A DNA stretch of 64,000 nucleotides from Anaerolineaceae bacterium (GCA_016841525.1 JAENYZ010000005.1:85084-149083), one strand, 5' to 3'. Counted from the stretch's first letter, positions 23,758 through 31,603 are shown. Notes: a model not told the origin generated them from the sequence alone. A program made the numbers and translations.

Positions 23758-24831
23758 CTACTGTGACGGCAGAATAAAGTCCCGAATCAGAATATCGCAC
23801 TGGGACTCATCCTCCTGATCCGCAGTGATCACAACGACCATGTTGAGGTCCGGGTGAATAAAAATTCTCTGCCCATGGACTCCCATCGCGAGGAATGCGT
23901 CCTCATCATCGAGATACGTGAAGAACTGATTCTTGACATCGAGCCACCAGAGGTAACCATATTGCACCTGTGTACCGTGGAACGATCCTTCAATCTGTGT
24001 TGTGGTTGATTCTCGTACCCACTCTGCGGGAACAACTTGCTGACCCGAATACATTCCATTCTGCAGGTACATCACACCGAACTTCGTCATAGCCCGAGGC
24101 GTCATGAATAGCTCTGATCCTCCAATATAAACCCCGTTCCTGTCCCGGTCCCATTGAACACTGTGTATATCAAGCGGTTCGAACAGATACTCTTCGGCAA
24201 ACGCCAGCGTGCTCATTCCCGACGCTCTCGAGATAATTGCCGACAAGAGATGTGTCAACCCAGTGTTGTAGTTGAACGTTGATCCGGGCTCGGTCACGAC
24301 AGGAAGATTCAGAACTCTAGGAACAATTCGTTTACTGACAAAGAACGTGTACATGCTGTTGAGACCGTTTTCATTCCACTTTAATCCGGACGACATGGTG
24401 AGCAGATCTTGTATGGTGATCTCCGATATCTTGGGATCTCGCGATTTGTACTCGGGGAAGTAAGAGAGAACGCTCTCGTCGAGGCTCTGGATGTATCCTT
24501 CGCGCACCGCTATGCCGACCAGTGCAGAGATCACGCCCTTGCTGGTCGATTTCAAGTTGTGAGTAAAGTTCTCGTTGTACGGGTCGAAGTACTTCTCAAA
24601 AGGGATTGTCCCATCCTTATAGATAATGATGCTGTCAATCGCCAGGTTGTTCTCTTCGATGTATTTGACCATACGCGTCAAGTCATCCGATCGAATCCCC
24701 TGACTCTCGGGGGTGACTATCTCCCACGGCCATTCGGAGTCGGCGTTAGGATCAGCCTCACCTGACATCGTATTGCAGCCTGTTGTGATGACCATAAGCG
24801 CGAGTCCGATGATATACATACACTTTTTCAT
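23758..24831 (-). CDS. Serine hydrolase lipoprotein (class C beta-lactamase/EstB family)
   Basis: The 357-residue protein has a lipoprotein signal peptide (LMVITTGC, Cys19). Active-site motifs of the serine beta-lactamase-like family are visible: SxxK in KSTSKGVIS, the YxN motif in FNYNTGLTH, and an HGQ motif (GVHGQRIF) in place of KTG. Such proteins are usually esterases or peptidases, less often beta-lactamases. AAGGAG precedes ATG 24831. The gene sits alone between degenerate tRNA-Pro copies, which suggests it came in with an earlier integration event at this site. Confidence 0.88.
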   Translation of the reverse strand: MKKCMYIIGLALMVITTGCNTMSGEADPNADSEWPWEIVTPESQGIRSDDLTRMVKYIEENNLAIDSIIIYKDGTIPFEKYFDPYNENFTHNLKSTSKGVISALVGIAVREGYIQSLDESVLSYFPEYKSRDPKISEITIQDLLTMSSGLKWNENGLNSMYTFFVSKRIVPRVLNLPVVTEPGSTFNYNTGLTHLLSAIISRASGMSTLAFAEEYLFEPLDIHSVQWDRDRNGVYIGGSELFMTPRAMTKFGVMYLQNGMYSGQQVVPAEWVRESTTTQIEGSFHGTQVQYGYLWWLDVKNQFFTYLDDEDAFLAMGVHGQRIFIHPDLNMVVVITADQEDESQCDILIRDFILPSQ

Positions 24832-25074
24832 TATTTACTCCTTCAGGTTGAGTGATTTGTTGGGTGTTCTTCTAACTTGGTTCAGCCTACTCAAATTCAG
24901 CCGGTTGGCCTATCGAAGATTGTCACATTTTATGGGGGCAGTTCATCATCTACAAAAGGAAAAAAACGCTCCATGAGAATTCATATCTCGTACTTAATAG
25001 TTAAATTACTAGAAAATACGTTAGGTAATAGAAATATTACATTATTGATATAAGAAATTAAAGAATTGCTGATA

Positions 25075-25118
25075 CAAAAAAAGGCTTGCTTATGAAGAGA
25101 ACAGCATAAGTAAGACCT
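25075..25118 (-). terminator. Terminator-like hairpin beside the left attachment site
   Basis: On the minus strand GGTCTTACTTATG pairs with CATAAGCAAGCC (two mismatched or wobble pairs) around a 10-base loop and is followed by TTTTTTT. It lies just downstream of the left tRNA-Pro end copy, where a tRNA terminator would be expected. Confidence 0.55.
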
Positions 25119-25135
25119 CTTTTTCATAAAAATTT

Positions 25136-25166
25136 GTCGGGGCGGACGGATTTGAACCGTCGACCT
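25136..25166. repeat. Left 31-base direct repeat (attachment site)
   Basis: The 31 bases are identical to 34003-34033, which is the 3' end of tRNA-Pro (acceptor strand, T-arm). Duplication of a tRNA 3' end at the far side of an island is the signature of integration by a tyrosine recombinase. Confidence 0.85.
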
Positions 25167-25260
25167 TCGCGCAGCAACCTTTAGAGCACCAACCAAAAAC
25201 ACCTCTATCTCTAGAAGTGTTTTAAGTCAGCTCCCTGCGGGAGTTCCACTTCGCTCCAGA

Positions 25261-25292
25261 GCGGACGGATTTGAACCGTCGACCTCACGGAC
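25261..25292. repeat. Second partial tRNA-Pro copy inside the left end
   Basis: These 32 bases are identical to 34009-34040, reaching from the acceptor into the anticodon stem, while the acceptor's last bases are replaced by CTCCAGA. It is preceded by a decayed copy of the tRNA terminator (AAAACACCTC..AAGTGTTTT at about 25195-25223). It may be an older or alternative attachment site. Confidence 0.8.
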
Positions 25293-25397
25293 TTTGATAA
25301 TTATCCAGTAATAACGTCGATAATTAAAGTAAGAAAGCTCCAATTCATGGTAAAAAAAACCATAATAGGAAAACAATAACTAAAAAGGAAACAGGTA

Positions 25398-25527
25398 ATG
25401 AAAAAACTCTATTATGGGGATAATATCGAAATCTTCAGAAATTATATAGTAGATGAAAGCATAGATATGTAATATTTAGATCCTCCTTTTAACTCCAATG
25501 CAACTTATAATGTATGGTATACAGATT
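25398..25527 (+). pseudogene. N-terminal remnant of a DNA methyltransferase
   Basis: From ATG 25398 the frame reads MKKLYYGDNIEIFRNYIVDE, then SIDM, a TAA stop, and continues in the same frame with YLDPPFNSNATYNVWYTD before a TGA. The pattern GDNIEIL..ESVDLIYLDPPFNSN is the start of site-specific adenine/cytosine-N4 DNA methyltransferases, with DPPF as catalytic motif IV. The rest of the gene is gone. It suggests the element once carried a modification or restriction-modification gene. Confidence 0.8.
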
Positions 25528-25628
25528 GATATGCCGCCAATAAGGCAGGTTAATCAAAACTACAGGGAAGCACCAAGACACTAGGCAGATGAAGGGCATC
25601 AACCAAGTTTGATAGATAAGTAGGAAAG

Positions 25629-26417
25629 ATGGATGAATTTTTTATTTACTTGGGAAGACTTTATCCTCAAATATGGGCTGCGATAATTAATTTAATAGGA
25701 ATAATTATTGTTGGATTATTTATAAATAAAAGGTTAATAAAAATGACTGCTCTATTTAATGAAAGGGGGTTGAAAAGAATTGCCATTTATGAAAAAGTGT
25801 TATCAGATTCGAGACAATATCTCAAATCAGTCCAATCAATTGTTGAGAAATATATTGAGGTTTTCATTCTTAATCCTCTTAAATATCTTCATCTTCTTGA
25901 TGAGTATAATTTGGATACAGAAAAGAATATCAATATAGGAAAACAAATTATTGAAGAAAGAATAAAGAAATTTGAGGATGAAGGTATTTACAATTCATTT
26001 ATTTATAATTTTGAGATATCTGGGAAATTAATTTATTCACTTTATAAATCTTTGACTCCTGAGATTAAAGATTTTGCTGATGAGTTAGAAAAGAAGGTCT
26101 TTATTTCTTATTTTAATGATTCACCTTTTATAGATTATGAAATGCTCAAACAGGCTAAAGAACTTATTACAATAATGGAATCTAACCAATCTTACGCAAA
26201 ATACCTAAGTTCATATAAAGATCCTTCTTCTAATGGCATTGAAAAACATGAAGAAATTGAATACTTCCAATTAGAAAATTTTTCTGATGCCGAAGCACTA
26301 TTAGAAATTGAAGTTTATTTAGTCTCTAAAGGACTATATCTGAATAGTAAACTTCTTAAATTAAAAGAAAAATGTATGAGCTATATTCAAGATTTTGAAA
26401 ATAAAACGTTCTCATAA
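25629..26417 (+). CDS. Membrane-anchored helical protein of unknown function
   Basis: The 262-residue protein has one N-terminal membrane helix (IWAAIINLIGIIIVGLFI) followed by a short basic stretch, then an almost entirely alpha-helical, AT-rich-encoded cytoplasmic region with lysine/glutamate-rich helices. AGGAAAG precedes ATG. I recognise no family. It is the first gene of the element, 122 bases ahead of the Ntn-hydrolase gene on the same strand. The topology would suit a membrane-linked effector or receptor of the neighbouring protease-like protein; this is inference. Confidence 0.75.
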   Translation: MDEFFIYLGRLYPQIWAAIINLIGIIIVGLFINKRLIKMTALFNERGLKRIAIYEKVLSDSRQYLKSVQSIVEKYIEVFILNPLKYLHLLDEYNLDTEKNINIGKQIIEERIKKFEDEGIYNSFIYNFEISGKLIYSLYKSLTPEIKDFADELEKKVFISYFNDSPFIDYEMLKQAKELITIMESNQSYAKYLSSYKDPSSNGIEKHEEIEYFQLENFSDAEALLEIEVYLVSKGLYLNSKLLKLKEKCMSYIQDFENKTFS

Positions 26418-26539
26418 AATAATTATAGTAAATTTAGTAAATAAGAAAACATTTATTGAAGAAAGATATCGCAAATAAAAAAGAAATTTTCTAAAAATTC
26501 GAGTAAAAACATTATTATGGTGTGTAGAGAGAGGAAAAA

Positions 26540-27802
26540 ATGACAGCAGAATTCATTGTAATGAATCTTGAGGGTATTGCCTTAGCTGCAGATAGTGCGG
26601 GGACTCTCACGGATTCAAAAATCAACAACAACATGAATAAGCTATTTATGTTAGCGCCAGGTCATTCTGTTGGTTTAATGATATACAATAAAGCTGATTT
26701 TATGGGTATTCCTTGGGAAATCATAATTAAAAGGTTTCGAGAGAAGATAATAACTGACAACACAATCTATCCAAGACTAAGTGATTATTATGACAAACTT
26801 ATTGAATTTATTATTAATAATGAAAACCTAATCTCCAATGAGGAGGTGCAAAAACAATTAATTGAATTTGTTGCATTCCACATATGTTCAAAAATTCTAT
26901 ATGATATCTGGGATGAATACTTATACTGGTTTGCAGAAAATTCCAAGAAGATAACCGAAACTAAATTAATCGAAATTGCCTCAAAAGTTTTCGATGATTA
27001 TTTTCAGTGCGTGGAAAAACATGATCTGGATTCTGACTTAAGAGACGATAAAGGAGTGGAATACACAAGAAAATTCCTCGACCAGTTTGGAGAAAGTTTA
27101 GCTGGGATGCGGAATTACATTTTTGAAAATTTTCCTCTATCTAAAGATAACATCGAAAAGTTAGAAAAGATTATTATTGACCATTTTAGAAAGGATCTAT
27201 CGAATGAAAGAAAATTAGATTTTAAGAATTACAGTGGGCTTGTTATTGCAGGCTATGGAAAAGAAGATCTCTTTCCAAAATTAATAAATATCCGCATCGA
27301 AAATTTAATTATGTCAAGGCTCAAATATAATAAAATTTTTGATATGCAAGTAAGTTTACAAGATCCTGCTAAAATTTCAGGCTTTGCACAGGATGATATA
27401 TTTCAAAATATTGTTTTTGGTAGACATCCAGAATTTATCAATTGTTTAATAGATGTGTTACAAAACCAATATGCGGCAATGGGTCAAGATAGGGATCAGA
27501 TAAACAAAAATGTTAACGAAACCGTAAGAGAAATTGATAAAAGAATGCGTGAACGATATACTAGATCAATATATCAAGTCGTTCGTTTTCTACCAAAAGA
27601 TGATTTGGCTCAAATGGCTGAAACAATGGTAAATCTTACAGGTTTTATGAGACGTGTATCAATGTCACCTGAAACGGTTGCTGGCCCCGTTGATGTAGCA
27701 GTTATATCAAGAAAAGATGGTTTTATTTGGATTAAAAGAAAACATTATTTCGATATAGAGTATAATTACCATTACAAAATGAGAGGAGAAAGGGATGTCT
27801 GA
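26540..27802 (+). CDS. Proteasome-type Ntn hydrolase with a large helical insertion
   Basis: After loss of Met1 the chain begins TAEFIVMNLEGIALAADSAG. Counting Thr as residue 1, Asp17 (AADS) and Lys33 (MNKLF) fall exactly where the proteasome beta-subunit/HslV catalytic triad needs them, and residues 11-21 mirror the GxxLAADxxxT beta-subunit signature. A C-terminal segment, AGPVDVAVISRKDGFIWIK, looks like the last strands of the same sandwich fold. At 420 residues it is about twice as long as HslV, Anbu or beta subunits, the extra ~200 being helical. No propeptide or ATPase gene is seen. GAGAGAGG precedes ATG 26540. Its 3' end overlaps the 56-residue gene. Confidence 0.75.
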   Translation: MTAEFIVMNLEGIALAADSAGTLTDSKINNNMNKLFMLAPGHSVGLMIYNKADFMGIPWEIIIKRFREKIITDNTIYPRLSDYYDKLIEFIINNENLISNEEVQKQLIEFVAFHICSKILYDIWDEYLYWFAENSKKITETKLIEIASKVFDDYFQCVEKHDLDSDLRDDKGVEYTRKFLDQFGESLAGMRNYIFENFPLSKDNIEKLEKIIIDHFRKDLSNERKLDFKNYSGLVIAGYGKEDLFPKLINIRIENLIMSRLKYNKIFDMQVSLQDPAKISGFAQDDIFQNIVFGRHPEFINCLIDVLQNQYAAMGQDRDQINKNVNETVREIDKRMRERYTRSIYQVVRFLPKDDLAQMAETMVNLTGFMRRVSMSPETVAGPVDVAVISRKDGFIWIKRKHYFDIEYNYHYKMRGERDV

Positions 27803-27965
27803 CCAAAAGGAGATAACTTATTCATTGGCAGAAATACAAAGAACATTCTTCCCAAAGAAATCATTGAGAGAATTGAATAAACAACATAATTGCAACGACA
27901 TATTTCAAATACCACAAGAAATCAGGGAAGAAGATGTAAAGAAAGAAAGCAATAAACAAAAATAA
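27795..27965 (+). CDS. 56-residue partner of the Ntn hydrolase
   Basis: This short frame (MSDQKEITYSLAEIQRTFFP at the start, Lys/Glu-rich end) overlaps the Ntn-hydrolase stop by 8 bases and is preceded by AGGAGAAAGGG inside that gene, so it is translationally coupled. It is charged, without a signal or membrane segment. A terminator follows 5 bases after its stop, defining a two-gene unit. It could be a substrate, an inhibitor or an adaptor for the Ntn hydrolase. No family recognised. Confidence 0.7.
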   Translation: MSDQKEITYSLAEIQRTFFPKKSLRELNKQHNCNDIFQIPQEIREEDVKKESNKQK

Positions 27966-27970
27966 ATTAG

Positions 27971-28003
27971 AAACCCTCACTTATTCTTAGTGAGGGTTTT
28001 TTG
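27971..28003 (+). terminator. Terminator of the Ntn-hydrolase unit
   Basis: AAACCCTCACT pairs with AGTGAGGGTTT around a 7-base loop and is followed by TTTTTG. Confidence 0.9.
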
Positions 28004-28075
28004 ATATTACCTTCTAATGAGCAGACTTTCTAAAGTTAGATTTCAACAATAGAAGAAAAAGTTTTTTAGTAATTA

Positions 28076-28576
28076 TTATTGATCTGGTTTCCTTTTTCCC
28101 CTATTTTCAAAATATTTCTTTACTTTTTCTTCATGCTCTTTAGCTGCTGCAGTAAGCTCTATTAATTCCCAAATCATCTTTTTGGGATCAAATTCACCTA
28201 ATACCCTTACCTGGTCAACAGCTACCCTTTGTAAATACTCATCCCAAATTTTCCTAAATTCCATAATTAACTCGTGCTCTAAAGGAGAAAATCTTTCTTG
28301 CTTTAATTCTCTATAAACAAAAGGCGGAAAGAAATAAGTGATAGGTTTTTCTAGTGCAGCTGCAATTAATGCTAAGGCACCAGAATTAACTTCAATTTTG
28401 CCGTTTTCAATATCGGAAACCGTTGTCTGCTTTCGATAAATTAGCTCTGCCAGTTCTTTCTGACTTAATCCAGCCTGATTTCGAGCAACCTTAATTAATT
28501 CACCCATAGCAATAGTAAATTTATTTGGTGTTGGATCTTTATCTGAAACCAATTTAGATATTAAGTCTAGGGGCAT
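28076..28576 (-). CDS. XRE-family repressor of the integrated element
   Basis: The 166-residue protein has a canonical Cro/CI helix-turn-helix at about residues 25-80 (LIKVARNQAGLSQKELAELI followed by YRKQTTVSDIENGK) and a C-terminal helical domain that probably mediates dimerisation; no peptidase or cupin domain is present. ATG 28576 is preceded by GGAG. It is divergent from the replication operon and faces a strong promoter covered by a long palindrome at 28608-28648, the expected operator of a CI-like control switch. Confidence 0.9.
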   Translation of the reverse strand: MPLDLISKLVSDKDPTPNKFTIAMGELIKVARNQAGLSQKELAELIYRKQTTVSDIENGKIEVNSGALALIAAALEKPITYFFPPFVYRELKQERFSPLEHELIMEFRKIWDEYLQRVAVDQVRVLGEFDPKKMIWELIELTAAAKEHEEKVKKYFENRGKRKPDQ

Positions 28577-28601
28577 AAGAAAATATCTCCGGAAAAACAG
28601 C

Positions 28602-28648
28602 TTGACATCTAACGCATTTACCGTTATACTATCGGTAATTACGTTAGA
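28602..28648 (+). promoter_or_regulatory. Replication-operon promoter overlapped by a 16-base-arm palindrome operator
   Basis: TTGACA (28602-28607), 17 bases, TATACT (28625-28630) is a near-consensus promoter. The arms TCTAACGCATTTACCG (28608-28623) and CGGTAATTACGTTAGA (28633-28648) match in 14 of 16 positions and enclose the -10 box, so a dimer or tetramer bound there would block RNA polymerase. The adjacent XRE protein is the obvious candidate. Confidence 0.8.
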
Positions 28649-28740
28649 TTATATTTTAATAAACTCTGTAAATATTTTAGTCTTTTTTGATCTTTAAATC
28701 AAACATTCTTCCGGCGTCCGCCCTTACCTGAAGCCGTTCG

Positions 28741-28847
28741 TCCGCAGCCATTTTACCCTGTGAGCCGAGCCTCATTGTCAAGGGCGGTGAGCGGAGCGGC
28801 GCAAGCCAGGAGCCTTGATAATGAGAGCGAACAGGGTAGGCTGCGGA
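28741..28847. repeat. Long imperfect inverted repeat, possible replication or transfer origin
   Basis: Left arm CCGCAGCC-ATTT-TACCCTGT..CTCATTGTCAAGG (28743-28782) and right arm CCTTGATAATGAG..ACAGGGTA-GGCTGCGG (28813-28846) pair over about 35 positions around a ~30-base GC-rich centre. The block is far richer in G+C than the rest of the element and contains repeated CGGACGG/GCGGAGCGG motifs to 28860. It lies directly before the ribbon-helix-helix and HUH Rep genes, the place for an origin nicked by Rep. Confidence 0.65.
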
Positions 28848-28891
28848 TGGACGGACGGCGGGGTAGGGCAAGAAAAAAGGAGAAGAAAATC

Positions 28892-29152
28892 ATGACAAAA
28901 AAAGGATCATACAGACGTATCCAGGTAACGATACCTTTGGAAACGAAATCAAAAATGATGCAATGGCATCAAAACTCTGGGCTGAAGAGGGCTGAATTCT
29001 TTCGGATTGCTCTAATGATCGGAGTATGCAAATTAGCGGAAAGCGTCAAGGCTAAAAGAGAGAATGAAAACTATTTACCAAATTCTGAAAACCTACCCAT
29101 GCGCTTGCCCGGACGTGAGGAGGACGACCGCATGGGTAGGTTAGAGGTCTAA
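28892..29152 (+). CDS. Ribbon-helix-helix DNA-binding protein
   Basis: ATG 28892 has AGGAGA upstream; the longer frame to 28760 runs through the inverted repeat and is rejected. The 86-residue protein has an N-terminal RHH fold: a beta strand YRRIQVTIPLETK, helix KMMQWHQNSG, and helix RAEFFRIALMIGVCKLA. This is a CopG/MetJ-type DNA-binding unit. Next to a HUH Rep and a large inverted repeat it may repress rep or act as accessory protein at the origin. The C-terminal 35 residues are charged and without clear fold. Confidence 0.8.
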   Translation: MTKKGSYRRIQVTIPLETKSKMMQWHQNSGLKRAEFFRIALMIGVCKLAESVKAKRENENYLPNSENLPMRLPGREEDDRMGRLEV

Positions 29153-29163
29153 GAAGGAATTAT

Positions 29164-30054
29164 ATGTTTAACGAATCAGATTTTGATTTTGATAAACCTT
29201 ACATACTAACATCACCTAAGGGTTATGTCGTAGATAAATCTACTGGTGAGATTATCTTCTCCGTTTTGGATGCATCACAAGAAAAGATTAAAAAAATCCG
29301 AACAGAAATTGATTGGCGTGCATCGCTAGAGTATTGTTCTGAGCGAATGGGTCATGAATTTGCTTTAGCGAAACTAGATAGCCTCTATCATCTATGTTAT
29401 TGGGAATATCCGGATTATCATCCTGGCTTCCTTACAGATCCACCTAAACAGCAACAAAATGATAATGACGATATTAATAGGGGCTTGTCTAATACCAACA
29501 AAGTTCACGAAGTAATACTGAGAAATAAACATACAGGGCAATATATTTACCTAAAAAAAAGAGAAGCTAGATTGCCAAAAATGAGAAGGCGGGTGTTTGC
29601 TTGGGCGGACACGCTAAAAGGATATCTGAATAACATCGAAAGATACAGAAAAGTTATGATTACCCTAACTTACGCTGGCGTGGGGGATTGGCAAGCTAAT
29701 GACATTCGAGATTACATGAAAGCCTTAAAAAGAAAACTGGGAGACAACTTGATAGCGTGCGCTTGGGTATCTGAATTGCAAAAAAGGGGGGCTGTTCATT
29801 ATCATGTCATGTTAGTTTGCAAAAGAGGAACCAGGATACCAAAACCCGATGAATCCGGCATGTGGAAACATGGCATGAGCAGGATTGAAACTGCTAAGAC
29901 AGTATTTTATTTATGCTCTTACCTGAAAAAAACCTACCAAAAAGAAGGGGAATTCCCTAAAGGCATGAGAATGTACTCTGTCTGGATTGCTAAATGGGCA
30001 GTAAAGAAAATCGCTCTTTGGAGAATGAGAATATCAGTTTGCCAAGATGGTTAG
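29164..30054 (+). CDS. HUH-type rolling-circle Rep protein, 3' end frameshifted
   Basis: The 296-residue frame has Rep motif 1 (KVMITLTYAG), motif 2 with the metal-binding HUH pair (GAVHYHVML, His212 and His214) and a motif 3 tyrosine region (FYLCSYLKKTYQK). Such proteins nick single-stranded origins and stay joined to the 5' end through tyrosine. The N-terminal 130 residues are element-specific. Near 29994 the protein frame becomes poor (KKIALWRMRISVCQDG then stop), while the -1 frame stays open to 30203 with SLPRWLEKHIVTMEEHRGEK and GGGWWFGGRFFRSPYVF. A real frameshift mutation, a sequencing error or programmed slippage would each restore a ~345-residue protein. Confidence 0.85.
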   Translation: MFNESDFDFDKPYILTSPKGYVVDKSTGEIIFSVLDASQEKIKKIRTEIDWRASLEYCSERMGHEFALAKLDSLYHLCYWEYPDYHPGFLTDPPKQQQNDNDDINRGLSNTNKVHEVILRNKHTGQYIYLKKREARLPKMRRRVFAWADTLKGYLNNIERYRKVMITLTYAGVGDWQANDIRDYMKALKRKLGDNLIACAWVSELQKRGAVHYHVMLVCKRGTRIPKPDESGMWKHGMSRIETAKTVFYLCSYLKKTYQKEGEFPKGMRMYSVWIAKWAVKKIALWRMRISVCQDG

Positions 30055-30195
30055 AAAAACATATTGTAACAATGGAAGAACACAGGGGAGAAAAATGGGA
30101 AAGAGTAGAGGGAGGGGGTTGGTGGTTTGGGGGAAGATTTTTTAGATCTCCATATGTTTTTGCTGGCCTTAAAATTGACCCTGTGGGGGAGAATA

Positions 30196-30609
30196 ATGGG
30201 TAGTAATGATCGGAGTCCAAGATTATCTAGAGCCGAGGTCATCAGACTAAGCAGGCTTTTATATATGGATTATCGACCGTCTGAAATAGCGGATTTGTTA
30301 GAAGTTAGCGTTGATACTGTTTATAGGTCTTATATTCCTGCTGGTTGTCCTCATGAGAGAGATGAAACCGGGCATATATGGATATTGGGTACAGCTTTTA
30401 AGGCTTGGGCTGAAGAGATTTTAGCAGAACGAAAAAGGGAAAAATCAATACCAATGAAACCGGATGAAGGTTGGTGTTTAAACTGTAATATGCGAGTAAA
30501 AATGATTTCCCCAAAAATAATCTACTCAGCCAGGAATAGAGAAATAATTCAGTCAAATTGTAAAAAATGTGACGGAAAAGTCAATAGGGCAAGGAAAAGG
30601 AATGGCTGA
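30196..30609 (+). CDS. Helix-turn-helix protein with C-terminal zinc ribbon
   Basis: The start is ATG 30196 (MGSNDRSPRLSR), after the Rep tail frame. Of 137 residues the first half is a homeodomain-like helix-turn-helix (SRAEVIRLSRLLYMDYRPSE, IADLLEVSVDTVYRSY), followed by a short winged strand with HIWILGTAFKAWAEEI. The second half is a four-cysteine zinc ribbon (CLNCNMR .. CKKCDGK). The stop overlaps the integrase start by 8 bases. It is likely a DNA-binding accessory such as an excisionase or regulator of the integrase; this is inferred from position. Confidence 0.75.
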   Translation: MGSNDRSPRLSRAEVIRLSRLLYMDYRPSEIADLLEVSVDTVYRSYIPAGCPHERDETGHIWILGTAFKAWAEEILAERKREKSIPMKPDEGWCLNCNMRVKMISPKIIYSARNREIIQSNCKKCDGKVNRARKRNG

Positions 30610-31603
30610 GAAAGAGCGTAAAGGCCGAAAAAACTACTTCGAGGTGCAAAGGTATCTCGATTATCAAAAACATGTCAAGCAGTCCTCTCAAGCGACCTTA
30701 AAAAGAAAATGGGCACATCTTCAACACCTGCTAGAATGGGCGGTTGCTATTCGGTTTTATGATACGCCTAAATTAGAATTGACATTTCAGAATTATATTC
30801 TTGAAGCTCGAAATGATTGAAAAAATAAAGCATTATCAGCAAACACGATGAATAGAGCATGTAAAGAAGTCCAGGCTTTCTTTAGATGGGCAAAAATGGT
30901 TATTTCGAACAAATATAATAAAGTTTCTGAAAAATGGATAGACACCATTAGGTTGTCAAAAACTAAAAGTAACTTACATGGTTTTCAGGATAGAAAATAT
31001 TACACCTTGAAAGAAGTTAAAAGGATTTGCAATTACGAACCGGAATTATTAATTGATAAAAGAGATCGCGCAGCGGTAGCTTTGCTTTATCTTTCAGCAA
31101 TGAGAATTACAGCTTTTGTAAGTTTACCTGTGGGTTGTGTTGATATTGATGATATGACCATATATCAAGATCCAAATGAGGGGGTCATAACTAAAAATTC
31201 AAAAAGCATGAAGACCATTTTATTACCAATTGAACCATTATTAGAGGTTGTTAGAGATTGGGATAATTTAGTTCGTGAAGAATTAGGGCTAGATGCGCTT
31301 TGGTATCCAAAAATGAGTACCGATGGCTTATCCTGGGGGAATACTGAAGGCGATACTGAAGCGAGTAGAAAAAGCTTCAAAAGAGGTTTGAAAAAATTAT
31401 GCAAACTGACGGACGTAGAATATAAATCCTCCCATAAACTAAGAAAAGGTCATGGGGTTTATGCGGTTGAACATTCTGACAATTATCAAGAATTCCAAGC
31501 TTATTCTCAAAATATGGATCATGAAGATCCAGGAACAACTTACAGATATTACAGTAAATTATCAAATGATGATGTAAAAGACATCATTCTAAGAAAGAAG
31601 TAG
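30602..31603 (+). pseudogene. Tyrosine recombinase/integrase interrupted by one in-frame TGA
   Basis: From ATG 30602 the frame runs to a TGA at 30818-30820 and continues open in the same frame to 31603, giving about 333 codons in total. N-terminal part: SAM-like core-binding domain. C-terminal part: catalytic Arg in LYLSAMRITAF, Lys in NSKSMKTILL, HKLRKGHG (His-x2-Arg), MDHEDPGTTYRYY with His and the nucleophile Tyr. TGA replaces a position where Trp (TGG) would fit (EARND-x-KNKALS). The C-terminal part could be re-initiated at 30848. The integrase is the enzyme expected to have used the tRNA-Pro site; in its present form it is probably inactive unless the stop is read through. Confidence 0.85.

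Larger units (their letters stand above)
24832..25628. other. Gene-free junction region at the left end of the integrated element
   Basis: It holds a terminator-like hairpin (25075-25118), the left 31-base attachment repeat (25136-25166), a second partial tRNA-Pro copy (25261-25292) and the remnant of a DNA methyltransferase (25398-25527). No intact gene is seen. Confidence 0.7.

Noticed and set aside
28677-28891. Small frames on both strands across the inverted repeat
   Set aside because: Open only because of the GC-rich palindrome; composition is Arg/Gly/Ser-rich with no start signal.
29985-30060. Programmed -1 frameshift in rep
   Set aside because: No X-XXY-YYZ slippery heptamer in the right register was found near the frame change; a mutation or sequencing error is simpler.
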